From Mucilaginibacter pineti (lineage in GTDB: Bacteria > Bacteroidota > Bacteroidia > Sphingobacteriales > Sphingobacteriaceae), in contig NZ_FNAI01000016.1 of NCBI RefSeq assembly GCF_900101875.1, forward strand, positions 84,317 through 148,316: 64,000 nucleotides of DNA, given 5' to 3'. Both the position numbers and the translations under genes were made by a program. Below, in pieces: positions 8,784 through 17,717 of this stretch. The notes below the pieces were generated by a model. The model was given only the letters and a program-made list of their open reading frames with translations. It was not told the DNA's origin and ran no database searches. Numbering within the stretch: position 1 is the first letter of the stretch; each line of letters starts with the position of its first letter.

Positions 8784-9770
8784 TTAAAAATTGTTAAACT
8801 GAAAGCAGATAAGGCTGATTAGCAGCAATAAATACAAACTTTCATAGAACCATTTTTTGCTGGCATATAAAAAATAATAGGCAAAAAACACCGCTGCGGG
8901 CACAATACACAATATAAAGTGATTTAAATGGAATGCGGAGTTCACATAAAATGAAAAGGCGGCTATTAAAAAAATGAAAAATAACAACTGAAAAGATTTT
9001 CTGATCTGCACGTAACTTTTGAAGAAGTTTTGCTGTAATTTGAAAAAACAGAGCACCAATATCAAAATAACAGGTATCAGCAGTAGGTAACTTTTAACGT
9101 TGATACTGATGTGATCTGGAAATTTTGTACCAAGCGGCAGGAATATATTAGAGAATTTCCCCAATCTATCATTAAGGTAATAAAACACGGCCAGAAAGAA
9201 GAAAATGGTACCATAACCTAATACGCCAGCCAGCCACTCGCGCCAGTTGAAGGGTTTAAAGAGTACCAGCGCTATCCAGATGGCTAAAAACAAATAGATA
9301 AAAGGGAAATAAATAAGTGAGCCGAGCGCCACTATCATCCCCAGATCATAGGAGGTTGATTTGGCATCATCACCCTTGTATAAATTAAACAGCTTAAACA
9401 GCATCCATATCACCAGAAAATTGCAGATGAGCGGCGCGCTGAGCATTAAAAACGGCGCGAATAACCCTGATAGCGTTACATACATTAACGCGGGCAAAAA
9501 CGTAGGCTTGCCCAGCAAATTATAAAAGTTTATTAAGTAGTTAAGCAGTAAGGCCTGTATAAAAACCAGCACCCCGGCTATCAGTACATTTAATACCGGC
9601 GAAAATGCGTACTCATAAGCTACCGGCACCAGCAGCCGGGCAAAGGGTTCCACAAAAACAAATTCCAGCTTATCGGGTACATGAAATAAATAGCCCAGGC
9701 GCGAAAGAAATAGCACTACCACCAGCCATATAACATTCAAAGGATTAAACGATCGGAAAATATTGATCAT
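8784..9770 (-). CDS. DUF6427 family integral membrane protein
   Basis: 328 residues, almost wholly hydrophobic, with about eight to ten predicted membrane spans and an N-terminal FNPLNVIWLVVVLFLSRLG typical of DUF6427. A conserved PFNWREWLAG lies between spans near the middle. The family is found in Bacteroidota and has no known activity. It is 45 bases upstream of purQ on the same strand and may belong to the same transcript. The overall look, with a long hydrophobic core and no catalytic loop visible, does not tell transporter from enzyme. Confidence 0.75.
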   Translation of the reverse strand: MINIFRSFNPLNVIWLVVVLFLSRLGYLFHVPDKLEFVFVEPFARLLVPVAYEYAFSPVLNVLIAGVLVFIQALLLNYLINFYNLLGKPTFLPALMYVTLSGLFAPFLMLSAPLICNFLVIWMLFKLFNLYKGDDAKSTSYDLGMIVALGSLIYFPFIYLFLAIWIALVLFKPFNWREWLAGVLGYGTIFFFLAVFYYLNDRLGKFSNIFLPLGTKFPDHISINVKSYLLLIPVILILVLCFFKLQQNFFKSYVQIRKSFQLLFFIFLIAAFSFYVNSAFHLNHFILCIVPAAVFFAYYFLYASKKWFYESLYLLLLISLICFQFNNF

Positions 9771-9814
9771 ACAAGGCGGTGTTTTGCGCGGGGTAAAATT
9801 AGCACAAAAACCTA

Positions 9815-10822
9815 TTATGAAACAATGCTTTGTGGTTTTGCATATCGCTTTACCAAATTATCAACTATCTGCGCCGTTTCATCAGGAAAATCGACTATAA
9901 TTCTTTTATCATCACGAATCCAGTTATCCAGATGCGCACCAAACTTGTCGTTTATTTCGGAAACCACGGGCACACCCAATTTTGAGGCCGATAATGCATT
10001 ACATTGCTGCTCGTATTGCCCTTTCATCGGTATCATCATCACCTTCTTTTTCAGGAAGAGGGCTTCGGCAGGGCCTTCAAAACCGCCGCCGGTAAGCAGC
10101 CCTTCGCAATTGGCCAGGCTTTTATTAAAGGCCTCGTTATTTACCGGAAAAATCTCCACATTGCCTGACTGATAAGGTGTTTTTTGGCGTTTTGAAAAGA
10201 TCTGCCATTTAACATCAGTAGCCTTACTAAGGTGTTTCAGCAACGTTTTATCATCATAAGCTGGTAGGTAAACGCTGTAATGCCCCTGGTTTGATGTTTC
10301 CATCTGCCTTATTTCGCTGCGGATAACCGGGGTATTTATAAAAGTATCGTAACGCTCAAAATGGAAGCCAACGTGATGCGTGGTAGGCGAATAATTCTTT
10401 AACAGCCATTGCGCAAAAGGATCTTTTTTTGATGGCCGAGGTGAATTTGGCGATACAAAAGAACATTGGTGACTTAATGATACCGCCTGCACCTTTTGCA
10501 GTTTGCATGCCCAGGCACTTACTGGTTCAAAATCATTAATAATTAAATCGTACTGCTTTAAGGGCAGGCTGTGCATATCGCGCCAAAACTGGCGCAGGTT
10601 CATTATTTTCCAGGTGGCCCAGTTATCAACGCCGCCGTTGGTGCCAAATACAAAGCTTACGCCATGGAATTTATATTTAAGGGGTTGCGCCAATGAAACC
10701 TCGGCCTCGGTACCGCTTACTAAAAGATCAACCTCGCCATATTGCTGCAACAACGGCACAATTTCTCGGGCCCGGCTAATGTGCCCGTTACCGGTTCCCT
10801 GTATGGCGAACAATATTTTCAT
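9815..10822 (-). CDS. GNGHISR-type glycosyltransferase family protein
   Basis: 335 residues, soluble. The N-terminal motif AIQGTGNGHISRA and the C-terminal TGGGFEGPAEALFLKKKVMMIP are those of the MJ1255/GT28-like GT-B glycosyltransferases, where the second segment binds the nucleotide sugar. Donor and acceptor are not evident. It reads toward DUF6427, 44 bases away. An LpxH-type gene follows upstream on the same strand beyond a 237-base gap containing a snap-back repeat, so a link with lipid A or glycolipid synthesis is possible but unproven. Confidence 0.8.
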   Translation of the reverse strand: MKILFAIQGTGNGHISRAREIVPLLQQYGEVDLLVSGTEAEVSLAQPLKYKFHGVSFVFGTNGGVDNWATWKIMNLRQFWRDMHSLPLKQYDLIINDFEPVSAWACKLQKVQAVSLSHQCSFVSPNSPRPSKKDPFAQWLLKNYSPTTHHVGFHFERYDTFINTPVIRSEIRQMETSNQGHYSVYLPAYDDKTLLKHLSKATDVKWQIFSKRQKTPYQSGNVEIFPVNNEAFNKSLANCEGLLTGGGFEGPAEALFLKKKVMMIPMKGQYEQQCNALSASKLGVPVVSEINDKFGAHLDNWIRDDKRIIVDFPDETAQIVDNLVKRYAKPQSIVS

Positions 10823-10936
10823 TGGTAGTTATAATTGGGGCAATTTAGTAAAAGAAATGTTTTGAGGGTAAAGAAAACAATAGTTGAGCATGTTTTATCA
10901 AAGATGAGATTGACTTAATGAAACATTAAATCTTCG

Positions 10937-11020
10937 TGTCATTGCTGGTGTAGCCTGACAGGTAATAAACCTTGCAATGTCAATCTACATGATGAGATTG
11001 CTTCGTTCCCCGCAATGACA
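10937..11020. repeat. Snap-back element, TGTCATT family (copy b)
   Basis: Begins TGTCATTGC and ends TTCGTTCCCCGCAATGACA. Only the outer ten or so bases still pair well, so this copy looks decayed. The right arm is nearly the same as that of 36415-36514. Confidence 0.75.
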
Positions 11021-11059
11021 ATAAGCGATTTTTTTACCGGGACCCGGATTTAAATAAAC

Positions 11060-11914
11060 CTATTCCGCTTCCTGCTTAAATCTGTCCAGTAAACTTTTCA
11101 CATCCATTTTTGCGTCGAGGTCTTCGGCATCGGTTTTATCGTCTTCGTCGGCATCAGTATTGAAGTCGTTGGCGTTATATTTAAATATCGTCCAGTTTTT
11201 ATTGTGGTACTCCAATGCGGTAAGGCTTTCTACCCAATCGCCAGAATTCAGGTACAACACCGAGCCGGTTTGCTCTGTATCGGTTATCTCTCTGATCTCG
11301 GCATGGTGGATATGCCCGCAAATAACATATTGATAATTTTTATCAACAGCCAGATCGGCGGCTGTTTGCTCAAACTGATTTATGAATTTCACCGCCTCTT
11401 TAAACTTAGCCTTTATCTTTTGCGAAAAGCTCATTTTTTGCCTTCCGAAAGCTGTTAAAAACCAGTTAGTAAAGCTATTAATGAGGATCAATGTATCATA
11501 CCCAACGGCTCCCAATTTCGCCAGCCATTTGGAGTGCTGCATGGTTACGTCAAACACGTCGCCATGAAAAATCCAGGCTTTTTTGCCATCTATATTTAAA
11601 ACTACTTTATTGAGGAGTTTGAAGGAACCAAGGTCAAAATCAGCAAATTTGCGCAGCATTTCATCGTGGTTACCGGTTAAGTAATACACTGGGATGCCTT
11701 CGGTTACAAATTTAAGGATGCGGCGCACCACTTTCATGTGTGCCTCTGGCCAATACGATTTGCTAAACTGCCATATATCAATAATATCGCCGTTGAGGAT
11801 GAGCATTTTGGGCTTTATGCTTTTTAAATATTTAAGCAATTCTTTTGCGTGACAACCATAGGTACCAAGGTGCACATCAGATATTACTACGATATCTACT
11901 TCACGTTTTGCCAT
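11060..11914 (-). CDS. UDP-2,3-diacylglucosamine diphosphatase family metallophosphoesterase
   Basis: 284 residues with the complete metallophosphoesterase signature: DVHLG near residue 13, GDIID near 42, GNHDE near 81, HGDVFD near 117 and GHIHHAE near 200. The length and the WQFSKSYWPEAHM segment match the LpxH-like branch, which splits UDP-2,3-diacylglucosamine to lipid X and UMP in lipid A synthesis, with Mn2+. After the catalytic domain comes an unusual acidic tail (about 250-270, rich in D and E) and a short helix. I do not assign lpxH outright because related Bacteroidota hydrolases act on other substrates. Confidence 0.8.
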   Translation of the reverse strand: MAKREVDIVVISDVHLGTYGCHAKELLKYLKSIKPKMLILNGDIIDIWQFSKSYWPEAHMKVVRRILKFVTEGIPVYYLTGNHDEMLRKFADFDLGSFKLLNKVVLNIDGKKAWIFHGDVFDVTMQHSKWLAKLGAVGYDTLILINSFTNWFLTAFGRQKMSFSQKIKAKFKEAVKFINQFEQTAADLAVDKNYQYVICGHIHHAEIREITDTEQTGSVLYLNSGDWVESLTALEYHNKNWTIFKYNANDFNTDADEDDKTDAEDLDAKMDVKSLLDRFKQEAE

Positions 11915-11989
11915 TAAAGTTTGGGGGTTAGTTTTTTACCCGGCATGTTTTGCCGGCGAGTGCTTTGTGTTGGATTACTTAACAAACGA

Positions 11990-12100
11990 TTACTCGTCGT
12001 CTTCGTCTTCATTAACATTTAATTCATAAGGGCTGAGATAGAATGCGCCTACTAAAAGCAGCAAACTAATGACAACCAGATATGTATATTCAAAATTCAT
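11990..12100 (-). CDS. Small membrane protein, 36 residues, acidic tail
   Basis: An ATG at 12098-12100 opens a 36-codon frame: a hydrophobic segment (YLVVISLLLLVGAFYL) followed by SPYELNVNEDEDDE and a stop. It reads in the same direction as the LpxH-type gene and ends 75 bases before it. One membrane span with an acidic end is typical of small accessory membrane peptides; the LpxH-type neighbour also has an acidic tail. Function unknown. The composition (a coherent span plus a hydrophilic tail) argues that it is real. Confidence 0.5.
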   Translation of the reverse strand: MNFEYTYLVVISLLLLVGAFYLSPYELNVNEDEDDE

Positions 12101-12170
12101 TTTAAATGATCTTTACAAAGATTGAAAACTAACATTACTTTATTGTTATGACTCCGTTAAATGTAAAAGG

Positions 12171-12692
12171 TTACTTCGTACTGTTAAATTTATTTTGAAT
12201 CCGGTTTAATTGCTTTAAATGATGCTCCAGATGAATCCGGATGAACCTGAACCACTGCCTTGCATTAAGCATCCCCATACGCGGATGCTTGTACCTGCTT
12301 GCTGCCGATGACGCCTGTATAAGCGGAGCGGTTGTCTCCATTCGTTTGCGGCATTTTATGATAAGATTTTTCGCATCTTCCTTAGTTATCTTATTCACAA
12401 TCAACGTATCAGGCGCCTGGGTTTTTGCCCTCGGAAAGCGACCAAACAATAGTAAAATCCGTCCCTCCCACGTAAGCCCATCTTTTGTTGGCGGGCAGCT
12501 ACCGTGGGTACACCTTTCTAAGGCTATTGATGAACCCAGCGTTGCTTGAAGTATATGACTGTAAACTTCGGCAAAAGACCAGCCACCACCCGGCGGGGTT
12601 TCTGTAAATAGTTCATCAGGAATAGTATCCAGTTCCTGGCGATAACTATCAAGAGCTGCTTCAATGGCTTGGCGTTCTTTGGCGATACTCAT
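12171..12692 (-). CDS. DinB-like protein
   Basis: 173 residues, soluble and mostly helical. The GGGWSFAEVYSHILQA segment, the HPRMG motif and a C-terminal FIRIHLEHHLKQLNRI with metal-type histidines fit the DinB/YfiT four-helix superfamily, whose members bind a metal and in some cases act as thiol transferases. The substrate is unknown. Its start overlaps the end of the YjjG gene by four bases, so the two are translationally coupled. Confidence 0.75.
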   Translation of the reverse strand: MSIAKERQAIEAALDSYRQELDTIPDELFTETPPGGGWSFAEVYSHILQATLGSSIALERCTHGSCPPTKDGLTWEGRILLLFGRFPRAKTQAPDTLIVNKITKEDAKNLIIKCRKRMETTAPLIQASSAASRYKHPRMGMLNARQWFRFIRIHLEHHLKQLNRIQNKFNSTK

Positions 12693-13378
12693 AATAATAA
12701 AGTTAGCTCTTTTAAATGAGTAATCTGCATTGGCACATCATCGGGCTTTGGGGCATTAAAGGGATTGAAGAAAATGGCGTCCATACCAAAGTTTATTGCA
12801 CCGTAAACGTCGGCTTCCAGGCTGTCACCAATCATCAGGCTCTCGTCAGCCGTTGTCAGTGCGATGTCAACAGCGTATTTAAAAATAGCAGGGTCGGGTT
12901 TGTTAACCCCCACATCTTCGGATATAATAATGTGCTGAAAATACGGGGCCAGGTTGGTGCCGGCAATTTTTATTGCCTGCGATTCCTTAAACCCGTTGGA
13001 AATTAAATGCAGTGTATATTTTGATTGCAGGTAGGTCAGCGTTTCATGCGCGTGCGGAAAAAGATTGGTTTTGGTAGGACAAAGTTTTACATAAGCATCC
13101 TCAAAACCATCAGGCATTACATCGGGGTGCAGGCCAAGCTGTACAAACGTTTTTTTGAAACGCGCCTCACGCAACTCCTCTTTGGTGATCTCGCCCATAT
13201 GGTACTGCGCCCAAAGCTGGTGATTATTGCGGGTATAAGTTTCGATGAACACATCTGCAGAGGTTAAACCGATACTATCCAGTTTATGGATATGATAAAG
13301 TTCATGCAGGGCCTCCTCGGCATTTTTATCAAAATCCCAGATGGTATGATCAAGATCGAAGAAGATGTGCTTTTTCAT
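12689..13378 (-). CDS. YjjG-type noncanonical pyrimidine nucleotidase (HAD)
   Basis: 229 residues with all four HAD motifs: FFDLDHTIWDF (nucleophile Asp near residue 8), SNGF (about 110), the lysine in GVNKPDPAIF (about 140) and MIGDSLEADVYGA (about 165). The cap domain and DHTIWDF wording match YjjG, which dephosphorylates dUMP, dTMP and non-canonical pyrimidine nucleotides, a house-cleaning role. The neighbouring upp (uracil salvage) is 195 bases upstream on the same strand, so both touch pyrimidine metabolism. Confidence 0.85.
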   Translation of the reverse strand: MKKHIFFDLDHTIWDFDKNAEEALHELYHIHKLDSIGLTSADVFIETYTRNNHQLWAQYHMGEITKEELREARFKKTFVQLGLHPDVMPDGFEDAYVKLCPTKTNLFPHAHETLTYLQSKYTLHLISNGFKESQAIKIAGTNLAPYFQHIIISEDVGVNKPDPAIFKYAVDIALTTADESLMIGDSLEADVYGAINFGMDAIFFNPFNAPKPDDVPMQITHLKELTLLL

Positions 13379-13404
13379 TTCGGATTTGTATTCATTTCGG
13401 ATCC

Positions 13405-13504
13405 TGTCTGAACCACGATTTTCCTGATTAAGGGGTTAAAGGATTTTTATTTTCAAACCCGAATCATGGAAATCCTATTAATCCCATAAATCATAGTTCA
13501 GACA
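13405..13504. repeat. Snap-back element, TGTCTGAAC family (copy 1)
   Basis: Starts TGTCTGAACCACGATTTTCC and ends ATCATAGTTCAGACA, with pairing arms that also contain GGATTTTT and GGAAATCC. It lies between upp and the YjjG gene. A second copy is at 40301-40439. Confidence 0.75.
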
Positions 13505-13572
13505 AAAAAACAAAATTAAAAAATCTTAATTACTAATTCCGAAATGGACAATCCGAAATCCCAAATCCAACG

Positions 13573-14217
13573 CTAAACCTTATCCCCAAATGCCAGGTCG
13601 CCTGCATCGCCCAGACCGGGTACTATGTAGGCTTTGCTGGTCATCTCGTCGTCTATAGCGCATAGCCATAGTTTTGCCTTGGGCAGGTTGGCGCGTACAT
13701 GGGCTACACCTTCGGTACTGGCTATTACAGCGGCAATGTGCAGCTCTTTTATGCTGTATTGCGCCATCAGTTCCTTACAGACTGCTACTATGCTTTGCCC
13801 GGTGGCCAGCATGGTATCGCACAAAATAAACACCTTATCGTCCAGATTTGGGGCCGAGATATGATCAACCTGGATAATAAAACTACCATTACGTTTTACT
13901 TTACGATATGCGGTAACAAACGCCGATGCCGACTGATCAAAATAATTCATAAAGCCCTGGTGAAAGGGCAGTCCGGCACGCAGGATAGTCCCCAAAACGG
14001 GCTCATCTGCCGGTATATTTATATTGGCAGTGCCCAGCGGGGTTTGAATTTCTTTAGCCTCGTACTTTAGCGTTTTGCTTAGCTCATAGGCCAGTATTTC
14101 GCCAAGTTTTTCCTGGTTTTTCCTGAAACGGGCCTTGTCCTGCTGTATATCGGCATCGCGCAGCTGCGCCAGAAACTGGTTGGCAATGCTGTTGGTTTTA
14201 TTAAGGACGAAAATCAT
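13573..14217 (-). CDS. upp: Uracil phosphoribosyltransferase
   Basis: 214 residues. The PRPP-binding loop is VFILCDTMLATGQS (about residues 129-142), and the uracil-binding C-terminal segment is AYIVPGLGDAGDLAFGDK. The GTILRAGLPF stretch is also typical. The enzyme joins uracil and PRPP to give UMP in pyrimidine salvage. It is divergent from the GNAT-MarR pair across a 130-base region and is followed on its own strand by the YjjG nucleotidase and DinB-like genes beyond a repeat. Confidence 0.95.
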   Translation of the reverse strand: MIFVLNKTNSIANQFLAQLRDADIQQDKARFRKNQEKLGEILAYELSKTLKYEAKEIQTPLGTANINIPADEPVLGTILRAGLPFHQGFMNYFDQSASAFVTAYRKVKRNGSFIIQVDHISAPNLDDKVFILCDTMLATGQSIVAVCKELMAQYSIKELHIAAVIASTEGVAHVRANLPKAKLWLCAIDDEMTSKAYIVPGLGDAGDLAFGDKV

Positions 14218-14298
14218 ACTTAAAATTAACGTTTTTAAACAACAACAGCATTTTTATTTTCCTGCTCTGTCACAAAAATATCTTTTTAATAATTTCAC

Positions 14299-14330
14299 TT
14301 TGATTATATGTAGTTAACTACGTAGATTTG
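14299..14330 (+). promoter_or_regulatory. Promoter with embedded palindrome, GNAT-MarR genes
   Basis: TTTG at 14299-14302 and TAGATTTG at 14323-14330 match the Bacteroidota -33 and TAnnTTTG -7 elements at a 20-base spacing. Between them lies the perfect 12-base palindrome GTAGTTAACTAC (14310-14321), extended imperfectly on both sides. A MarR-type dimer bound here would cover the promoter. The start codon is 18 bases downstream. Confidence 0.65.
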
Positions 14331-14347
14331 TACATAAATAAAACATC

Positions 14348-14845
14348 ATGAACACAATAACAACTATAAACACATTAAATAATAGTCATTGCAAACAGAT
14401 AATTGATATCATCCTGCCCATACAACAGATAGAATTTAACGTACCCGTAACCCTTGAAGGCCAACCCGACCTGCTGGATATTGAAAGCAATTACCACCAA
14501 ACGGGCGGTAATTTCTGGGGTGCTTACCACAACGGCGAGTTGGTTGGCACCATAGCTCTTATTGCAATTGGCAATAATGCCGGCGCACTGCGTAAAATGT
14601 TTGTGCGTAAAGAATACCGCGGCAAGGAGTTGGGGATAGCGCAATTATTGTTAGATAACCTGCTGGCTTATTGCAAACAAAACCAAATAACCGCTGTGTA
14701 TTTAGGTACGGTTGATTTACTAAAGGCCGCACACCGTTTTTACGAAAAAAACAACTTTACGCAACTACCCAAAACAAACCTACCTAAATCATTTCCGCTG
14801 ATGGGTGCCGATAATATTTTTTATGAGTTACATTTGGATAACTAA
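14348..14845 (+). CDS. GNAT family N-acetyltransferase
   Basis: 165 residues. The acetyl-CoA loop is in RKEYRGKELGIAQLL (about residues 82-96), followed by the C-terminal YLGTVDLLKAAHRFYEKNNF of the GNAT fold. It resembles small free-standing acetyltransferases that modify amines, antibiotics or metabolites; the substrate cannot be read. It is followed after a few bases by a MarR-type regulator, with which it probably shares a message and the operator at 14310-14321. Confidence 0.85.
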   Translation: MNTITTINTLNNSHCKQIIDIILPIQQIEFNVPVTLEGQPDLLDIESNYHQTGGNFWGAYHNGELVGTIALIAIGNNAGALRKMFVRKEYRGKELGIAQLLLDNLLAYCKQNQITAVYLGTVDLLKAAHRFYEKNNFTQLPKTNLPKSFPLMGADNIFYELHLDN

Positions 14846-14857
14846 TCAGTGCACCAA

Positions 14858-15337
14858 ATGAACGTTATTGACGAATCGGGAATCTTAGCAATATCGACAA
14901 GGCTGCAACGCCTTGCCGATACAATTCGTAAAGATGGCGTATTGATTTACAAAGCAAACAACATTGATTTTGAGCCCAAATGGTTCCCGGTTATTTATAC
15001 CCTGCACTTTAAACCTGTTTTAAGTGTGGTTGAAATTGCCAACGAAATTGGCTATACCCACCCATCCACCATCAGCCTGCTCAAGGAGCTGGAGAAAGAA
15101 AAACTTATCCGGTCAAAAAAAGATAAGGCCGATGAGCGTAAGCGGCTTGTTCAATTAACAACCAAAGGGCAAGACTTAGTTGAACAAATGAAACCCGTTT
15201 GGAAAATAATAGAGGCCGCCACTGCCCAACTTATCGACACCCAAAACAACCTCATGAAAGCCATTACTGAAGTGGAGGAACAAATAAGCGAACAAAGCTT
15301 TTTTGCCCGGGCGCAGCGATTGAAGGCTGCTAAGTAG
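14858..15337 (+). CDS. MarR family transcriptional regulator
   Basis: 159 residues from the ATG at 14858; a GTG three codons upstream (14849) is an alternative that leaves only three bases after the acetyltransferase stop. The winged helix-turn-helix is plain: VVEIANEIGYTHPSTISLLK as the recognition part, then KKDKADERKRLVQLT as the wing. MarR proteins are dimers that repress their own operon until a ligand binds. Being last in a two-gene operon with a palindrome in the promoter, it is probably an autorepressor of the acetyltransferase. Confidence 0.88.
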   Translation: MNVIDESGILAISTRLQRLADTIRKDGVLIYKANNIDFEPKWFPVIYTLHFKPVLSVVEIANEIGYTHPSTISLLKELEKEKLIRSKKDKADERKRLVQLTTKGQDLVEQMKPVWKIIEAATAQLIDTQNNLMKAITEVEEQISEQSFFARAQRLKAAK

Positions 15338-15525
15338 ATTGGTTGATCCGTAAATAAAATTTGTCTTCCGAAACCCCGAATCGAACATAAAACATCCCGG
15401 CTTGTTGTAATCTTAATAACAAAATATTGGTGATAATAACACTGTTGACATACGGTTGTCATTATCATGTACTTATTTTGATTTGCAAACCCTATTGTAG
15501 TATTATTCGTATTTTTACATTATAC

Positions 15526-17550
15526 ATGGATTTTAATTTAACCTCTCAATACTTCCCCACCGGCGACCAACCCGAAGCCATACGCCAGTTGGTTGAAGGT
15601 GTAAACAACGGCGATCCGTTTCAAACCCTGCTGGGTGTTACCGGATCGGGAAAAACTTTTACGGTTGCCAATCTTATTGCGCAAACACAAAAGCCTACGC
15701 TAATATTGAGCCATAATAAAACGCTTGCGGCACAGCTTTACGGCGAGTTTAAACAGTTTTTTCCTGAAAACGCTGTTAACTACTTTGTATCCTATTACGA
15801 TTACTACCAGCCCGAGGCATTTATACCCACCACCAATACTTATATTGAAAAAGACCTGCAGATAAACGAAGAAATTGAAAAACTTCGTTTACGTACTACA
15901 TCGGCGCTTATGTCTGGCAGGCGCGATGTTATAGTGGTATCGTCCATCTCCTGCATTTACGGTATGGGTAACCCCGAGGATTTTGCGGCTTCAGTTTTCA
16001 AATTCGCGGTTGGCACCCGTATTAGCCGAAATGCGTTTTTACATCGACTTGTAGAGATTTTATATGCCCGCACCACTGCCGATTTTAAGCGCGGTACCTT
16101 CCGGGTTAAAGGCGATACGGTAGATATTTTTCCGGCCTATATGGACCACGCCTACCGCATTTCGTTTTTTGGCGATGATATTGAAGAACTGACCACTTTT
16201 GATGTGAGCACCGGCAAAACCATCGAAAAAATGACACATATGGTGGTTTATCCGGCCAACCTTTATGTAGCCCCACGCGATCGTTTTGTACAATCCATCT
16301 GGGCCATACAGGAAGAGCTGGAAACCCGTAAAAAGCAATTTATTGACGATGGCCGTTTCCTGGAAGCCAAACGTTTGGAAGAAAGGGTCAACTACGATCT
16401 GGAAATGATCCGCGAATTGGGCTACTGCTCAGGGATAGAAAACTATTCACGCTTTTTTGATGGCAGGCAACCCGGCGCAAGGCCTTTCTGCCTGTTGGAT
16501 TATTTCCCGGATGATTACCTGATGGTGATTGATGAAAGCCATGTTACCGTTCCGCAGATCAGGGCAATGTATGGCGGCGACAGGTCGCGCAAGATCTCGT
16601 TGGTTGATTACGGTTTCCGTTTGCCTGCCGCTTTGGATAACAGGCCGCTCAACTTCCAGGAATTTGAACGTTTGGCTCCGCAAACCGTTTACGTGAGTGC
16701 AACCCCCGGCGATTTCGAACTGGAAAAATCGGAAGGTGTGGTAGTGCAGCAGGTAATTCGTCCAACTGGCCTGCTTGACCCCGTTATAGAGATCCGCCCG
16801 GTTATAAACCAGGTTGATGACCTCCTTGATGAGGTTGACCGTACCATTAAAATGGGCGACCGCATACTGGTAACCACCCTCACCAAACGCATGGCCGAAG
16901 AACTGGCCAAGTATATGGACAGGCTGGGTATCAAATGCCGTTACATTCACTCCGAGGTAAAAACCCTGCAACGGGTAGAGATTTTAAGGGGATTACGATT
17001 AGGCGAATTTGATGTGCTGATAGGGATCAACCTATTACGTGAGGGGCTCGATTTACCGGAGGTATCATTGGTAGCTATTTTGGATGCGGATAAAGAAGGC
17101 TTCCTGCGTTCGGAACGTTCACTGATCCAGACTATTGGCCGCGCCGCCCGTAATGATCGGGGCCGTGTGATTATGTATGCCGATAAGATAACCGATTCGA
17201 TGCAGGTAACGATGGATGAAACCAACCGCCGCCGCGAAATCCAGATTGCCTACAACACTTTGCATGGCATAACGCCGACAACCGTAGGTAAAACGCGTGA
17301 GGAAATTATGGAACAAACATCTGTTGTTGACTTTCAGGGTGGTGTACAAAAAGCTTACGTTGAAGCCGATGTAGCCTCGTTAGCTGCTGATCCGATTGTA
17401 CAATACATGACAAAACCCGAACTAAAAAAATCAATAGATAATACTAAAAAAGAAATGCTGGCCGCCGCCAAAAACATGGATTTCCTGCTGGCAGCCAAAC
17501 TACGCGACGATATGTTTGCTTTAGAAAAAATGATGGAAGAGAAGTTTTAG
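15526..17550 (+). CDS. uvrB: Excinuclease ABC subunit B
   Basis: 674 residues from the ATG at 15526. An in-frame ATG 33 codons upstream adds a cysteine-rich stretch unlike UvrB, so I reject it. Walker A is GVTGSGKTFT (Lys43); the damage-probing beta-hairpin region starts at YYDYYQPEAF; the DESH Walker B is in MVIDESHVTVPQ; and the C-terminal UVR helix pair (KLRDDMFALEKMMEEKF) binds UvrC. UvrB takes DNA damage from UvrA and recruits UvrC in nucleotide excision repair. uvrA is in the same window (44376-47288) but about 27 kb away. Confidence 0.97.
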   Translation: MDFNLTSQYFPTGDQPEAIRQLVEGVNNGDPFQTLLGVTGSGKTFTVANLIAQTQKPTLILSHNKTLAAQLYGEFKQFFPENAVNYFVSYYDYYQPEAFIPTTNTYIEKDLQINEEIEKLRLRTTSALMSGRRDVIVVSSISCIYGMGNPEDFAASVFKFAVGTRISRNAFLHRLVEILYARTTADFKRGTFRVKGDTVDIFPAYMDHAYRISFFGDDIEELTTFDVSTGKTIEKMTHMVVYPANLYVAPRDRFVQSIWAIQEELETRKKQFIDDGRFLEAKRLEERVNYDLEMIRELGYCSGIENYSRFFDGRQPGARPFCLLDYFPDDYLMVIDESHVTVPQIRAMYGGDRSRKISLVDYGFRLPAALDNRPLNFQEFERLAPQTVYVSATPGDFELEKSEGVVVQQVIRPTGLLDPVIEIRPVINQVDDLLDEVDRTIKMGDRILVTTLTKRMAEELAKYMDRLGIKCRYIHSEVKTLQRVEILRGLRLGEFDVLIGINLLREGLDLPEVSLVAILDADKEGFLRSERSLIQTIGRAARNDRGRVIMYADKITDSMQVTMDETNRRREIQIAYNTLHGITPTTVGKTREEIMEQTSVVDFQGGVQKAYVEADVASLAADPIVQYMTKPELKKSIDNTKKEMLAAAKNMDFLLAAKLRDDMFALEKMMEEKF

Positions 17551-17662
17551 ATTTCAAATGTGCAAATTACAGATGTGCAGATGATTAAAAACAGACGTAT
17601 ATGTTTATACAATGAAGTTCATTTGCACATCTGAAATCTGTAATTTGCATATCAGCACATCA
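17551..17662. repeat. Word repeat built on AGATGTGCAGAT, inverted
   Basis: The left part reads CAAATGTGCAAATTACAGAT then GTGCAGATGATT, and the right part answers with ATTTGCACATCTGAAATCTG and TAATTTGCATAT. The whole can fold back on itself. The same words fill 59367-59640. Non-coding, directly after uvrB. Confidence 0.7.
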
Positions 17663-17690
17663 TATTAAAACAATTTTATCGTTATATACT

Positions 17691-17698
17691 TATATTTG
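17691..17698 (+). promoter_or_regulatory. -7 element ahead of the DUF4834 gene
   Basis: TATATTTG matches TAnnTTTG exactly and lies 19 bases before the ATG at 17718. No good -33 TTTG is seen. Confidence 0.5.
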
Positions 17699-17717
17699 TA
17701 CGCGTAAAATTAATCAA

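Noticed and set aside
15427..15525. N-terminal extension of UvrB from an upstream ATG
   Set aside because: The added 33 residues are cysteine- and histidine-rich with no counterpart in UvrB, and MDFNLTSQYFPTGDQPEAI is the normal start.
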